Source: Acetobacteraceae bacterium UBA6159
Lineage (GTDB): Bacteria > Pseudomonadota > Alphaproteobacteria > Acetobacterales > Acetobacteraceae
Length of the DNA: 64,000 nucleotides
Assembly: GCA_002422345.1 (NCBI GenBank)
Contig: DIUL01000032.1
Location: 4,323-68,322 of the forward strand
Reading direction: 5' to 3'
Shown here: piece by piece, positions 25,571 to 35,375 of the stretch
How the letters are laid out: every line of letters starts with the position of its first letter
Numbering within the stretch: position 1 is the first letter of the stretch
Notes under the pieces: generated by a model
The model's database searches: none
Told to the model about the DNA's origin: nothing
Seen by the model: the letters and a program-made list of their open reading frames with translations, nothing else
Translations under genes and position numbers: made by a program

Positions 25571-26254
25571 GTGTTGCGGTATTCCAATATTTCCGCCGGC
25601 TATGGCGGTGTGCCCGTGCTGCGCGATATCAGCTTCGAGGTCGCCGCCGGGGAAGCCGTCGCGATTTTCGGGCACAATGGCGCGGGCAAGACGACGCTGA
25701 TGCGCTGCGCGGTGGGCGATATCTCCGAGGTTTCGGGCACGGTTTCCTATCGCGATCATCAGATCGTTCCGGGCCAGGTGTACCTGAACGTGCGCCAGGG
25801 CATCGGTTTCGTGCCGCAGGGGCACAACGTGTTCCGTGAGCTGACGGTGCGGCAGAACCTCTCGATTTCAGGCCTGAACCACCCGGAGGCCAAGATCGAG
25901 GACATCTATAAGATGTTCCCGATCCTGCAGGAGCGTGGGCCGCAGTTGGCCGGCTCGCTCTCGGGCGGGCAGCAGCAGATCCTGGCGCTGGGGATGGCGC
26001 TGATGACGAAGCCGTCGATCCTGCTGCTGGATGAGCCTTCGACGGGCCTCGCGCCCGTCATCGTGCGGGATGTGATGAACAGCCTGGCGACGATCAACCG
26101 GGAGTCCGGTACGACCGTCGTGGTGGTAGAGCAGAACATCCCTGCTACACTCAAGGTTGTAAGCCGAGCGATTGTGTTGAAGTCGGGACGGGTGGTTTTT
26201 GATGGTCCTAGTAGGGATCTTGAAAACAAGGACGAACTCTGGGGCCTGTTTTAG
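25571..26254 (+). CDS. LivF-type ABC ATPase (liv cluster 1)
   Basis: 227 residues from GTG at 25571, 5 bp after the LivG-like stop. Walker A GHNGAGKTTLMRCAVG is intact, the signature is GSLSGGQQQILALGMAL, Walker B is ILLLDEPSTGLAP, and there is a final VVVVEQNIPATLKVV block in place of the usual LivF VEQN segment. It is the last gene of the operon. The terminator hairpin at 26262-26282 overlaps the end of the opposite giant gene. Confidence 0.92.
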   Translation: MLRYSNISAGYGGVPVLRDISFEVAAGEAVAIFGHNGAGKTTLMRCAVGDISEVSGTVSYRDHQIVPGQVYLNVRQGIGFVPQGHNVFRELTVRQNLSISGLNHPEAKIEDIYKMFPILQERGPQLAGSLSGGQQQILALGMALMTKPSILLLDEPSTGLAPVIVRDVMNSLATINRESGTTVVVVEQNIPATLKVVSRAIVLKSGRVVFDGPSRDLENKDELWGLF

Positions 26255-26261
26255 GCGAGGG

Positions 26262-26282
26262 GAGGGGGCTCCCCGCCCCCTC
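26262..26282. terminator. Bidirectional hairpin between liv cluster 1 and giant gene 1
   Basis: A perfect 7-bp stem, GAGGGGG (26262-26268) with CCCCCTC (26276-26282), and a 7-nt loop lie in the 26-bp gap between two convergent genes. Confidence 0.55.
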
Positions 26283-29200
26283 ACAACACGAAGTTCGTCC
26301 CCGTCAGCGTATGCGACCCGGTCAGTTGCAGCGCGAAGTCCGCCCCTAGACCCGCATTCACATTCCCTGAAATCACCGTCATCCCGCCAACGACCTCGGC
26401 CCGCACCTGACCCGCGGCAGAGAACGCCGCCGATCCGATGAACGTGAACGCCTGGTTCCCGCCCACACCGGTGTTCGCATCCAGCGCCGCCAGCCCGATC
26501 AGGTCCCCGGCCAGCGCCGAATAGTCCCCAACCGTGTCCCGGCCCGCCGGATCGACCGTCGAGTCCGACAGCGCCAGCAGCGCGAACACATCCGCGCCCA
26601 CGCCGCCGAACACCATGTCCGCCCCGCCGCCGCCGGCGATCGTGTCGTCGCCGATCCCGCCGAAGATCGTATTGGCGAACTCGTTGCCTGTCATCGCCAC
26701 GCCCGGAGCACCCGTGTTGGCAATCAGGAACTCGATCTCCGAGGCATTCGGCAGCGTGTAGCCGACGCTTGCATAGACAGTGTCGAAGCCCTCTCCAACC
26801 GCCTCGGTCACCACGTCGGCGGCGTTGTCGACCAGGTAGATGTCGTTGCCGCCGCCGCCAACCGACAGGTCCGGACCGGCGGCGAACAGCACGTCGGCGT
26901 TGGCGGTGCCCATGACGATCGTGGATACGCTGGATGCCGCGGAGGCGTTCCCCGCGAGGTCGGTTGCCTTCGCCGTCAGCGCATGGCTGCCGGCACCGAG
27001 GGCGACCGGGATGGACCAGGCGCCGAGGCCGTCGGACGTCGTGGACCCGATCTGCGTCGCGCCGTCGAACAGCAGGATGGGCGTGCTGGCCTCGGTCGTG
27101 CCAGAGACCGCGGTGGTGCTGACCTTGCTCACCACGGGGGCCGCGGGGGTGGTGGTATCAACCGTGACGGTCAGTGTGGCGGACAAGGCACTGACATTGC
27201 CCGCGATATCCGTCTGGCGTGCGCGAAGGACATGGTTGCCGTCGGCCAGGGCGGATGTCTTGATGAGCCAGTTGCCGCTGGCGTTGACCTTCGCCGAGCC
27301 AACCACCACCGCGCCGCGCAGCAGGGTGACGGTCGCACCCACCTCTCCCTTGCCGAGGATGTTCGGCGTCGTAACGTTCGTGATGTTGTCGGTGTTGGAT
27401 GCTCCGCTGTCCGACGTCGCCTGCATGTCCACGCCGGTCGGCGCGGCGGCAATGGTATCGATTGTCACTGCCACGGAGGCCGACGCCACGCTGACATTGC
27501 CCGCCTTGTCGGTGGCTTTGGCGGTGATGGTGTGCGCGCCGGCGGTCAGGACGGTGCTGGTGATCGACCACGTCCCGGTGCCGTTGGCCGTCGCGCTGCC
27601 CACCTGTGTTGCGCCATCGAACAGGGTGACGGTGCTGCCGATCTCGGCCTTGCCGGTGAAGGTCGGTGTCGTGACCTTCGTGATATTGTCGGTGGTGGAA
27701 ATGCCCGTGTCCGAGGCCACGATCATGTCCACGGCGGTCGGCGCGACAGGTGCTGTGGTGTCGATGGTCACCGACAGGCTGGAGGACTTCGCGCTGACAT
27801 TGCCGGCCAGGTCGGTCACGATCACGGTGATGACATGCGTGCCCTGCGCCAGGGCGCTTGTCGTGATGGTCCAGTTCCCGGCGCCGGTCGCCGTCCCGGC
27901 ACCAACCTGCTTCGCCCCGGCAAACAGCGTGACCGACGCATTGGCCTCCGCCTTGCCGGAGAAAGTCGGGGTGCTGTCATTCGTAATGTCATCACTCGAC
28001 GACACGCCGCTGTCCGAGGCGACGTTCATCGTCGGCGCCGACGGCGTGGATGGCACGACACTGTCGATCGTTACCGAAAGCACGGTCGAGGACGTGCCAA
28101 CGTTTCCGGCGATGTCGGTCGCAAAGGCGGTGATCGAGTGCGTTCCCTCGCTGATCACCCCCGACGACGTGATCGACCAGTTGCCGTCGATGTCCGCGAT
28201 CCCTGTTCCGATATGGCCATTGATCGAGGAAACCAGCGTCACCGTGGACTTCGCCTCCGCCTTGCCGACAAAGGACGGCGCGGTGGTCTTGGTGACGTTG
28301 TCCTTGTTGGATGCACCGGTATCGGACCCGACCACCATGTCCGGCGTGCTCGCCGCCGTCGGCGCGGTCGTATCGATCGTGACGCTCAACGCGCCCGAGG
28401 CAGGACCGATATTGCCCGCCTGGTCCGTCGCCTTCGCGGTGATGGAGTGACCGCCATTGGCAAGCACCTTGGTGCTGGCGATCGACCAGTTGCCCGCGAC
28501 ATCGGCCTTCCCGCTGCCGATATTCGTCGCGCCATCGAACAGGCTGACCGTGGCGTTCGCCTCGGACTTGCCCGTGAAGGTCGGCAACGTGTTGTTCGTC
28601 CGGTTGTCCGTGTTGGATGCGCCGGTGTCGGCGAACGCCGCCAGATCGGGGACGGTGGGCGCGGCGGGCGGTGTCGAGTCAACCTCGTCATTTGTCGTGC
28701 CCAGCACATAGGACATGCCAAACCCGGCACCCACCGTGTTGCCGATCAGCGTATAGTTGATCGCAACCGTCAGGTCCGCGTCCTGCGCCACATCGCCCAG
28801 GTTGATCGTGTTGTTGTCGAAGAAGGTCTGCGCCGAAGCCAGCCCCGCGGCGTTGAACGCCTTGGTGAAGACCGACCCGCCCTCGATCGTCACGTTGAAC
28901 GTCAGGCTGGAGAAACCGGTGCCGAGGCTCTGGAAGTCCAGCAGTCCGACGACCAGGTTGCCCGACAAGGTTGTCGTGTCCACCGACCAGGTGACGGTGC
29001 TCTTGTAGGTCCGGTTGCCGACCGCGTCGGTGGCATAGTTCGCGCCCTGGATGCCCGTCGCGAACACCGTCGCCAGCGGTGTATTGAACACCGCCGCCAC
29101 ATTCGCATTGGTCGACAGAACCGACGCTATGAACCCCGCGTTCGGCAGAGCCGTTGCGTTTGAAAACGAATTGGTCGAGCTGCCCTCGAAGCCAAAGATC

Positions 29201-32200
29201 GCGTCGGTGGCATTGGCCTGGCCGACGGACCGCGCCACGCTGCCAACCTGGGAGGTAGCAACCGAGGAGACAGTCGTTACCAGTCCGGCTGTCTTCGTGG
29301 TCGCGGTCGCCTCGGCTTCTCCAAGCCGGCCCGACGCGCGGGCAATGGCCGTGGCGCGCTGCCCGTTGGCTGTCGTCGCCAAGGCCGTGGCGTTCGCCGT
29401 TCCCCCCACCGCGCCCGCGCCGCCATAGGCACCGGCGAAGGAGGCGGCAAAGGTGTACCCGGATGCCTTGGTCGCGATCGCCGAGGCGTTGGAAATCGCG
29501 TTGCCGCCATTCCCGTCCAGGATGCCGCCAACGTAGCCGCTCCGTCCGCCGAACGCATAGGCGTGGGCCGTGACGGGGTTCTCGCCGGTCAAGGTGACCG
29601 AGGACGTCGCCGCGCCGCCCTTGCCGGCTCCCCCGCTGCTGGCATTGCCGCCCGCACCGCCCGTCGCCTCGCCGCGGGCAAAGTTCGTGGCGGCATCGAT
29701 CACGTTCGCCGTCTTGTCATTGAAGGTGAGGGTCGAGGTGGCCGAACCGCCGCCTCCGCCCACGCCACCGCTGCCGCCCGCTCCTCCGACCGCCGATTGC
29801 CGCAGATCGAGCGACCCGCCCGTCGTCGCGCCCGACACCGCGTTGATGATGCTGCTCGCCGCCCCCGTGCCGCCACTCGCGCCGTTGGTCCCGCCGCCGC
29901 CGGTGCCGCCGGTTTCCGTGACCTTGGCGTATACGGAATGGCCGGAGGCATGCGCCTTGGACCCGCTCGCGATGCCACCAGCACCACCGGTCTTGGCGGC
30001 CCCGCGTCCATAGCCGCCGTTGCCGCCTGTCGCGGCCGAGCGTGCGGAGGCGACATGGGTGGCCGAGGTGGTGGTCGCGGTCGATTCCGCCTGGGCCGTC
30101 GCACCCACGAACCCGTTCGCCACGCCGCCAAAGACAATACCGCCGCCATGGCCGCCGCGGGCCGTGGCACTGGCGCTGACGGTGCCCGAACCCGTCATGT
30201 CGGCGGAGGCGGTCGCGATCCCGCCCTTTCCACCCGCCGTCTGCCCGGCGCCCCCCGTGCCGCCATAGGCTCGGCTGTTGCCCTGCAGGTTTCCGGATTC
30301 GACCACATTCGATGCAACATCGTCGAACGTCAGCGAAGACGAACCGGCACCGCCGGCGCCGCCGGCCGCGGCCGAACTGTAGCCGCCACCGCCGCCAGTG
30401 GCGTATTGGTGCAGCCGCAGGTAATCGCCGCCAGACGAGCCGGACACGGCGTTCGTGAGCGTGCTTGCCGCACCCGCGCCACCCGCCGCGCCGCTGCTCC
30501 CGGAGCCACCCACGCCGCCGTTCTGCGTGGCCGTGGCGACACCGTAGAAGCCGATGACCGCCGCGCTTGTCGCGCTGGCGACTCCGCCGGCCCCGCCGAC
30601 CTTCCCGGCGCCATAGGCGGTGCCGCCGGTGCCGCCATAGGTGCGCGCATGCGCGAAGGCACCCTGGGTCGTGGACTTCGTGCTGGCATTCGCGGTGGCC
30701 GATGCCCCGCCGCCGATCGCGCCGGAACCGAGCTTGCTTGACCGGATATCACCGCCGCGGCCTCCGAGAGCCCGGGCATAGGCACTGACGAACTTGCTGC
30801 CGCTCGCCACCACCGTGGCCAGCGCGGCGCCACCCTTCGAGACGGTCGCGCCGGCGCCGGCTTCACCGCCGGACGCATAGGCGCGGGCGGTCAGGTTGCC
30901 CGCCGCCGTCGCGTTCAACGTGTCATTGATGGTCAGCCCGGAGGTCGCGTCACCGGCCAGGCCGCCCGCCGCATCGGTCGAATCACCGCCATTGCCGCCG
31001 GTCACGCGCTGATTGAGCACGAATTTGCCACCCGAGGTCGCGCCGCCGACCGCATCGGTCAGGCTGCTGGACGCGCCGGCCCCGCCACTCGCGCCGTTGC
31101 CGCCAAAGCCGCCCTGGCCGCCGCGTTGCACGGCGGTCGCGTAGGCATGCAGGCCGGTCGCGGTCGCGGTCACGCCCGTCGCGACGCCACCCGCGCCGCC
31201 CTTCTTGCCGGCGCCGTAACCATTCCCGCCGGTGCCGCCAGCCGAGAAGGCATAAGCCGACGCCGTCGCCTTTGTGGACAGGGCGTTCGAGGTGCTGGTG
31301 GCACCGCCACCCGCGCCGCCATTCCCGCCGTCAGCGCTGTAACCACCGGCGCCGCCCTGCGCGTAGGCATTCGCGACCGTCGCGTTCGCCGCCGTCATGA
31401 CGGACGACGCCGTGGCCGCGCCGCCATTCTTGGCGATCTGCCCGCGCCCGCCTCGGCCTCCCACGGCGCGGCTGAAGCCGGACAGGGAGGATGCGTCGAC
31501 GGCGTTCTTCGCGATGTCGTTGAAGGTCAGGGCGGACGATGCGGCCCCCGCCGTACCGCCGGCTCCGGTGGTCCCGGAGCCTCCGTGACCCGCGAGGGCG
31601 TATTGCCGCAGGGTCAGGGTGCCGCCGGTTGTCGCTCCACTCGCGGCGTTGGTCAGCGTGGATGCGCTACCCGCGCCGCCCGTCGCTCCATTCGCACCGA
31701 GGCCGCCGGAACCGCCGGTCTGGCTGACCGAGACATAGGCCGATGCCCCGCTCGCGAATGCGGTGGACTTGCTGGCGACCCCACCGGCGCCAGCGACGTT
31801 GCCGGCCCCGCGTGCCGTTCCGCCAACGCCACCCCGGGCATCCGTGCGGGCGACCGCGCTGGCACTCGCGGACGATGTCGTGGCCGAAGACGTCGCCTGC
31901 GCCGTCCCACCGGCCACGCCGTTGCCCGTCAGGCTGTAGCCGATCCCGCCGCCGGCACCCCCATAGGCTCGGCTGTTCGCCAGGATATAGCCGGAGCCGG
32001 TCAACAGCGTGCTCGACGCCGCGGTACCGGCGGCCCCACCGGCCGCGCCGTACCCCGCCGCCCCACCGGATGCGATCACCCGGCCGATGAAGCTGGCAGC
32101 TTCGATCACATTCGTTGCGACATCATTGAATGTCAGGGATGACACGGCATCGCCGCCATCCCCCCCTTTGGCAACGGTCGAGGTGCCGCCCGCGCCACCG

Positions 32201-33504
32201 GTCGCGTACTGCGACAGGCGCAGCGTTGCGCCCTTGGCATTGCCGGTCACGACGTTGGTCATCGTGCTGTCCGCGCCCTTGCCGCCGGCCGCGCCATAGC
32301 GCCCCTGGCCACCCTGGCCGCCAGTCTGTCTGGCATAGGCATAAGCGTACTGCCCGGTCGCGGTGGCCTTCGTGACCGACGCAACGCCACCCGCGCCGCC
32401 GGCCTTGCCAGCGCCGGCGCCGGTCCCGCCCTGGCCGCCCGTTGCATCGGCCCGGGCGTCACCCCGCTGGGTTGCGGAGTTGGTGGTTGCCGTCGCACTC
32501 ACCGTCGCCGCGCCACCCGCGCCGCCGATGCCGGGCGGAAGACTGATTCCGTCACCGACGATCGAGCCACCTCTGCCGCCCTGGGCGGTGGCGCTTCCGA
32601 CGGTCTGATGTGCCCCGGTCAGGGCTATGGTCGCGTTCGCCTGGCCGCCTGCCTTGACGGTTGTCCCGTTGCCAGAGTTGCCGCCGTAGGCTCTGCTGCC
32701 GCCGCTGAAGTCGTTGGATTTCTGCGCGTTCTTCGTGTCATCGAAGGTCAGGTTGGAGGTCGCGGCACCCGCGGCTCCACCGGCATCCAGGTTGCTGTAG
32801 CCACCCGCCCCGCCGCGCGCGGTCTGGTTCAGGCGCAGCGTGCCGCCCGTTGTTGTTCCGCTGACGGCGTTGACCAGGGTGCTCGTGGCACCGGCGCCCG
32901 CGGCCGCCCCGCCGGTGCCTTGCCCGCCGCTTCCGCCCACCTGCGTGACAGCCGCATGGGCTGATGTGCCATGGGCCTCGGCGGTCGTGTTGCTCGCGAC
33001 CCCGCCGCCCCCGGCCGTTTTGCCCGCGCCCACGCCACGCCCACCCGCGCCGCCATAGGTCCGGGTCGTTGCATAGGCGATGCCCAGCGTGTTGGTGGAG
33101 AGGGTGGATGCGGTCGCCGTCCCGCCGGCTCCTCCGTTCGCTCCCGTTCCGGACTGGGGGGTACCGAAGTTGCCGGGATAACCCGACCAGCCGCCGCCGC
33201 CGCCGATCGCGCGCGCATAGGAACTGATCGCCGCGGCGTTGTTCACCAGGGTGGAGGTCGTCGCCGTGGCGTTGCCGCCCTTCCCGCCGGCGCCCGCGTT
33301 ACCGCCTGGCCCGCCGAAGAGATAAGCGCCATTGCCGCCGCCGCCACCCGCGCCGCCCGTTGCCCCCGCGTTGTTCGTCAGGTCAGGGCTGCCGGTATTC
33401 GTCGCCGCCGCGTTGCCGCCGGTGCCACCCGCGGTGCCGGACGCACCTGGCGTGGCGCCGCTGGTGCCATACGTCCCCGTTGTGCCGGTTTTGTAGACGT
33501 TCAT
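26281..33504 (-). CDS. Giant glycine-rich repeat protein with Ig-like and RTX domains, paralogue 1
   Basis: 2407 residues from the ATG at 33504 (MNVYKTGTTGTYGTSG), ribosome site CGGAGGC. There is no signal peptide. Residues 1-1450 are Gly/Ala/Ser/Thr-rich with GGAGG and GGxGG runs, holding six units of about 202 residues, each with an anchor like STLTNAVSG, a short LRLxQ strand and a TSSLTFDD strand. A linker domain (about 1470-1608) is followed by five full and one short Ig-like repeat (about 1608-2198), each ending like ATDxAGNVS...VTIDTTAP. The C-terminus has RTX-type GGGGNDIYLVDN and IFGGIGDDTIAGGGGAD motifs and a hydrophobic TNFVL end, typical of type I secretion and calcium-stabilised surface adhesins. 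A surface or extracellular matrix role is inference. No HlyB/HlyD/TolC genes are in the window. Confidence 0.85.
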   Translation of the reverse strand: MNVYKTGTTGTYGTSGATPGASGTAGGTGGNAAATNTGSPDLTNNAGATGGAGGGGGNGAYLFGGPGGNAGAGGKGGNATATTSTLVNNAAAISSYARAIGGGGGWSGYPGNFGTPQSGTGANGGAGGTATASTLSTNTLGIAYATTRTYGGAGGRGVGAGKTAGGGGVASNTTAEAHGTSAHAAVTQVGGSGGQGTGGAAAGAGATSTLVNAVSGTTTGGTLRLNQTARGGAGGYSNLDAGGAAGAATSNLTFDDTKNAQKSNDFSGGSRAYGGNSGNGTTVKAGGQANATIALTGAHQTVGSATAQGGRGGSIVGDGISLPPGIGGAGGAATVSATATTNSATQRGDARADATGGQGGTGAGAGKAGGAGGVASVTKATATGQYAYAYARQTGGQGGQGRYGAAGGKGADSTMTNVVTGNAKGATLRLSQYATGGAGGTSTVAKGGDGGDAVSSLTFNDVATNVIEAASFIGRVIASGGAAGYGAAGGAAGTAASSTLLTGSGYILANSRAYGGAGGGIGYSLTGNGVAGGTAQATSSATTSSASASAVARTDARGGVGGTARGAGNVAGAGGVASKSTAFASGASAYVSVSQTGGSGGLGANGATGGAGSASTLTNAASGATTGGTLTLRQYALAGHGGSGTTGAGGTAGAASSALTFNDIAKNAVDASSLSGFSRAVGGRGGRGQIAKNGGAATASSVMTAANATVANAYAQGGAGGYSADGGNGGAGGGATSTSNALSTKATASAYAFSAGGTGGNGYGAGKKGGAGGVATGVTATATGLHAYATAVQRGGQGGFGGNGASGGAGASSSLTDAVGGATSGGKFVLNQRVTGGNGGDSTDAAGGLAGDATSGLTINDTLNATAAGNLTARAYASGGEAGAGATVSKGGAALATVVASGSKFVSAYARALGGRGGDIRSSKLGSGAIGGGASATANASTKSTTQGAFAHARTYGGTGGTAYGAGKVGGAGGVASATSAAVIGFYGVATATQNGGVGGSGSSGAAGGAGAASTLTNAVSGSSGGDYLRLHQYATGGGGGYSSAAAGGAGGAGSSSLTFDDVASNVVESGNLQGNSRAYGGTGGAGQTAGGKGGIATASADMTGSGTVSASATARGGHGGGIVFGGVANGFVGATAQAESTATTTSATHVASARSAATGGNGGYGRGAAKTGGAGGIASGSKAHASGHSVYAKVTETGGTGGGGTNGASGGTGAASSIINAVSGATTGGSLDLRQSAVGGAGGSGGVGGGGGSATSTLTFNDKTANVIDAATNFARGEATGGAGGNASSGGAGKGGAATSSVTLTGENPVTAHAYAFGGRSGYVGGILDGNGGNAISNASAIATKASGYTFAASFAGAYGGAGAVGGTANATALATTANGQRATAIARASGRLGEAEATATTKTAGLVTTVSSVATSQVGSVARSVGQANATDAIFGFEGSSTNSFSNATALPNAGFIASVLSTNANVAAVFNTPLATVFATGIQGANYATDAVGNRTYKSTVTWSVDTTTLSGNLVVGLLDFQSLGTGFSSLTFNVTIEGGSVFTKAFNAAGLASAQTFFDNNTINLGDVAQDADLTVAINYTLIGNTVGAGFGMSYVLGTTNDEVDSTPPAAPTVPDLAAFADTGASNTDNRTNNTLPTFTGKSEANATVSLFDGATNIGSGKADVAGNWSIASTKVLANGGHSITAKATDQAGNIGPASGALSVTIDTTAPTAASTPDMVVGSDTGASNKDNVTKTTAPSFVGKAEAKSTVTLVSSINGHIGTGIADIDGNWSITSSGVISEGTHSITAFATDIAGNVGTSSTVLSVTIDSVVPSTPSAPTMNVASDSGVSSSDDITNDSTPTFSGKAEANASVTLFAGAKQVGAGTATGAGNWTITTSALAQGTHVITVIVTDLAGNVSAKSSSLSVTIDTTAPVAPTAVDMIVASDTGISTTDNITKVTTPTFTGKAEIGSTVTLFDGATQVGSATANGTGTWSITSTVLTAGAHTITAKATDKAGNVSVASASVAVTIDTIAAAPTGVDMQATSDSGASNTDNITNVTTPNILGKGEVGATVTLLRGAVVVGSAKVNASGNWLIKTSALADGNHVLRARQTDIAGNVSALSATLTVTVDTTTPAAPVVSKVSTTAVSGTTEASTPILLFDGATQIGSTTSDGLGAWSIPVALGAGSHALTAKATDLAGNASAASSVSTIVMGTANADVLFAAGPDLSVGGGGNDIYLVDNAADVVTEAVGEGFDTVYASVGYTLPNASEIEFLIANTGAPGVAMTGNEFANTIFGGIGDDTIAGGGGADMVFGGVGADVFALLALSDSTVDPAGRDTVGDYSALAGDLIGLAALDANTGVGGNQAFTFIGSAAFSAAGQVRAEVVGGMTVISGNVNAGLGADFALQLTGSHTLTGTNFVL
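26911..28679 (-). repeat. Tandem Ig-like domain repeats in giant protein 1
   Basis: Five full repeats of about 100 residues and one shorter one. Each has a SDSGxSxxDNITN start, a TPxFxGKAEx middle and an ATDxAGN end followed by VTIDTTAP. They are bacterial Ig-like modules that act as stalks in large adhesins. Confidence 0.8.
29248..32883 (-). repeat. Six glycine-rich units of about 202 residues in giant protein 1
   Basis: The serine of the STLTNAVSG-like anchor falls at 32883, 32268, 31662, 31068, 30465 and 29856, giving spacings of 615, 606, 594, 603 and 609 nt. The period is regular although the sequences of the units have diverged. Confidence 0.8.
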
Positions 33505-33912
33505 GGCAGCCTCCGCATTTGTCTGTGGAATTTCTGGAAACGACGTGTCGATGATCGGGGACGTCAGCTTATCCAGCTTGAATCATTAACGATAAATTTA
33601 TGTTCCGGCAACCATGGATTTCGTTGGGAAATAAATCAGGCCGAAAAGATTGGAATTTTCTCTTTTCCCGCCCTTTCGTGGAAGTAGTTTCATATGTTGG
33701 CTATCCAGCCGCCTCCGGGCACGCGATGCCAGCGGCACCACGCGCGCACCGGTCCGGAGCCGGATGCGCCGACCCGGATGGCCATTGGGGGGAGGAAGAC
33801 GCGCGGACTGAACCGCGCAGGTGGTGGGGCGGGCGAGAAGCCATGCTCCCGCCCGCGAGGCGTTCAACACAAGGGGCGGAAGCAGCGCCCCGCGCGATCG
33901 TCGGATGTCAGC
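33505..33912. other. 408-bp gene-free region before giant gene 1
   Basis: It lies between the end of the LivF-like gene (33913) and the giant gene start (33504), both on the minus strand. It includes an AT-rich stretch at about 33575-33670, rare in this chromosome, that probably carries the giant gene promoter. The rest (33680-33900) is GC-rich without a credible reading frame or obvious terminator. Confidence 0.6.
33584..33612 (-). promoter_or_regulatory. Candidate promoter of giant gene 1, conserved with giant gene 2
   Basis: On the minus strand GTTGCCG (33612-33606) is followed 16 nt later by TTAATG (33589-33584), ending 80 nt before the ATG. Giant gene 2 has GTTGCAG and TTAATT with the same 16-nt gap and also 80 nt before its ATG, while much of the surrounding sequence differs. 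The pair may be the -35/-10 region or an operator. Confidence 0.4.
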
Positions 33913-34623
33913 CTAGACTTCCAGCCATTCCTGCCGGACGGCCGGATCGGCGTCCAGTTCCTCCGGCGTGCCGCCGAAGACGATCTGCCCATGTCCCATC
34001 ACGTAAAGCCGCTTGGAGATCTTGAGCGCGATCGTCAGCTTCTGTTCCACAAGCAGGATCGAAATCCCGCGGTTGGCGATTTCCTCCAGCAGGACACCGA
34101 CCTGCTCAACCAGACGGGGCGCCAACCCCTCGGTCGGTTCGTCGATCAGGATCAGGTCGGGGTCGCCCATCAGGGTACGGCAGATCGTCAGCATCTGCTG
34201 CTCTCCGCCCGACAGCACGCCGGCGGCGTTGTTCTGGCGATTGTTAAGGTTAGGAAACAACCGGAACACGTCATCGAACGTCCAACGCCCGAACACACCC
34301 GTCTTGCGCAGGCCGAGTTCGAGGTTCTGCCGCACGGTCAGCGACGGGAACACCTGCCGGTCCTCGGGCACATAGCCAATCCCGGCGCGGGAGATCAGGT
34401 CGGTCCGCATTCCCGCCAGTTCCTTGCCACGGAACCGCACGCTGCCTTGCGGGTCCACCAGGCCCATGATGGCCTTGCAGGTGGTGGACCGCCCGACGCC
34501 GTTGCGGCCGAGCAGACTGACGATTTCACCTTCGCGAACGTCGAGACTGACGCCGTGGAGGATGTGGCTCTTGCCGTAATAGGCATGAAGATCGCGGACT
34601 TCCAACATGTTGCTGTCTGCCAT
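33913..34623 (-). CDS. LivF-type ABC ATPase with an altered Walker A (liv cluster 2)
   Basis: 236 residues if started at the ATG at 34623, which overlaps the LivG stop as TGATG; a GTG at 34626 is also possible. The ABC signature LSGGEQQML, Walker B LILIDEPTEGLAP and the VEQKLTIALKIS block are intact. Walker A, however, reads GRNGVGRSTTCKAIMG: the nucleotide-binding lysine is arginine (R45, codon CGG). The rest of the protein is normal, so this may be a tolerated variant of the LivF branch or a weakened ATPase. It is the last gene of the minus-strand liv-type operon. Confidence 0.9.
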   Translation of the reverse strand: MADSNMLEVRDLHAYYGKSHILHGVSLDVREGEIVSLLGRNGVGRSTTCKAIMGLVDPQGSVRFRGKELAGMRTDLISRAGIGYVPEDRQVFPSLTVRQNLELGLRKTGVFGRWTFDDVFRLFPNLNNRQNNAAGVLSGGEQQMLTICRTLMGDPDLILIDEPTEGLAPRLVEQVGVLLEEIANRGISILLVEQKLTIALKISKRLYVMGHGQIVFGGTPEELDADPAVRQEWLEV

Positions 34624-35375
34624 CACTCGGTCAGAGCCCCCAGATAGGCTTCCTGCACCGCGCGGTTGGCGCGGATTTCGGTCGGCTTGCCCGATGCAAT
34701 CACCTGGCCATAGACGACGACGCTGATCGTATCGGCGAGATCGAAGACCACCCGCATGTCGTGCTCGACCATCAGGAGCGTCTTGCCCTCGGTGACCTTG
34801 CGGATCAGGTCGACGGCGTATTCGGTTTCACTGTGGCTCATGCCGGCAGTGGGTTCATCCAGCAGGATGACCGTGGCGCCACCGGCGATAGTGATCCCGA
34901 TCTCCAACGACCGCTGTTCGGCATAGGAAAGCAGCCCGGCCTGCAGGTCGCGCCGCCCCAGCAGGTTCAGTTCATCCAGCAACTGCTCCGCCCGCTGGTT
35001 CAGGCCGGATTGCAGCCATAGCGGACTCCAGAACGAATACCGGTAGCCCTGCGACCACAGCAGCGCGCAGCGGATGTTCTCGAACACCGTCATCCGATGG
35101 AAGATCGAGGTGATCTGGAAGCTGCGTGACAGGCCCAGGCGGTTGATCCGCTGCGGTTCCAGCGCATCGATGCGGGTGCCGTTCAGGGAGATGCTGCCGG
35201 ATGTGATCGGGAACCGCCCGCTGATCAGGTTGAACAGCGTCGTCTTGCCGGCGCCGTTCGGACCGATGATCGCGTGCCGTTCCCCCAGCTTGATATCCAG
35301 GTCGACGCCGCGGATGATCTCGGTCGGGCCGAAGTTCTTGCGTACGTCCTTGAGGCTGAGCGCGGGGACCGTCAT
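34623..35375 (-). CDS. LivG-type ABC ATPase (liv cluster 2)
   Basis: 250 residues starting at MTVPALSLKDVRKNFG (ATG at 35375, overlapping the LivM stop as TGATG); the frame is open upstream but only within livM. Walker A GPNGAGKTTLFNLISG and Walker B VILLDEPTAGMSHSE are canonical. The signature reads LLSYAEQRSLEIG, with Ala in place of the second Gly of the usual LSYGEQ form. The H-loop is in LMVEHDMRVVFDL. Confidence 0.92.
   Translation of the reverse strand: MTVPALSLKDVRKNFGPTEIIRGVDLDIKLGERHAIIGPNGAGKTTLFNLISGRFPITSGSISLNGTRIDALEPQRINRLGLSRSFQITSIFHRMTVFENIRCALLWSQGYRYSFWSPLWLQSGLNQRAEQLLDELNLLGRRDLQAGLLSYAEQRSLEIGITIAGGATVILLDEPTAGMSHSETEYAVDLIRKVTEGKTLLMVEHDMRVVFDLADTISVVVYGQVIASGKPTEIRANRAVQEAYLGALTE

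Noticed and set aside
26840..29163. Plus-strand frames of 536 and 726 residues opposite giant gene 1
   Set aside because: They mirror the Ig-like repeats on the other strand, have no start site or domain, and similar shadows occur opposite giant gene 2 (44093-46218).
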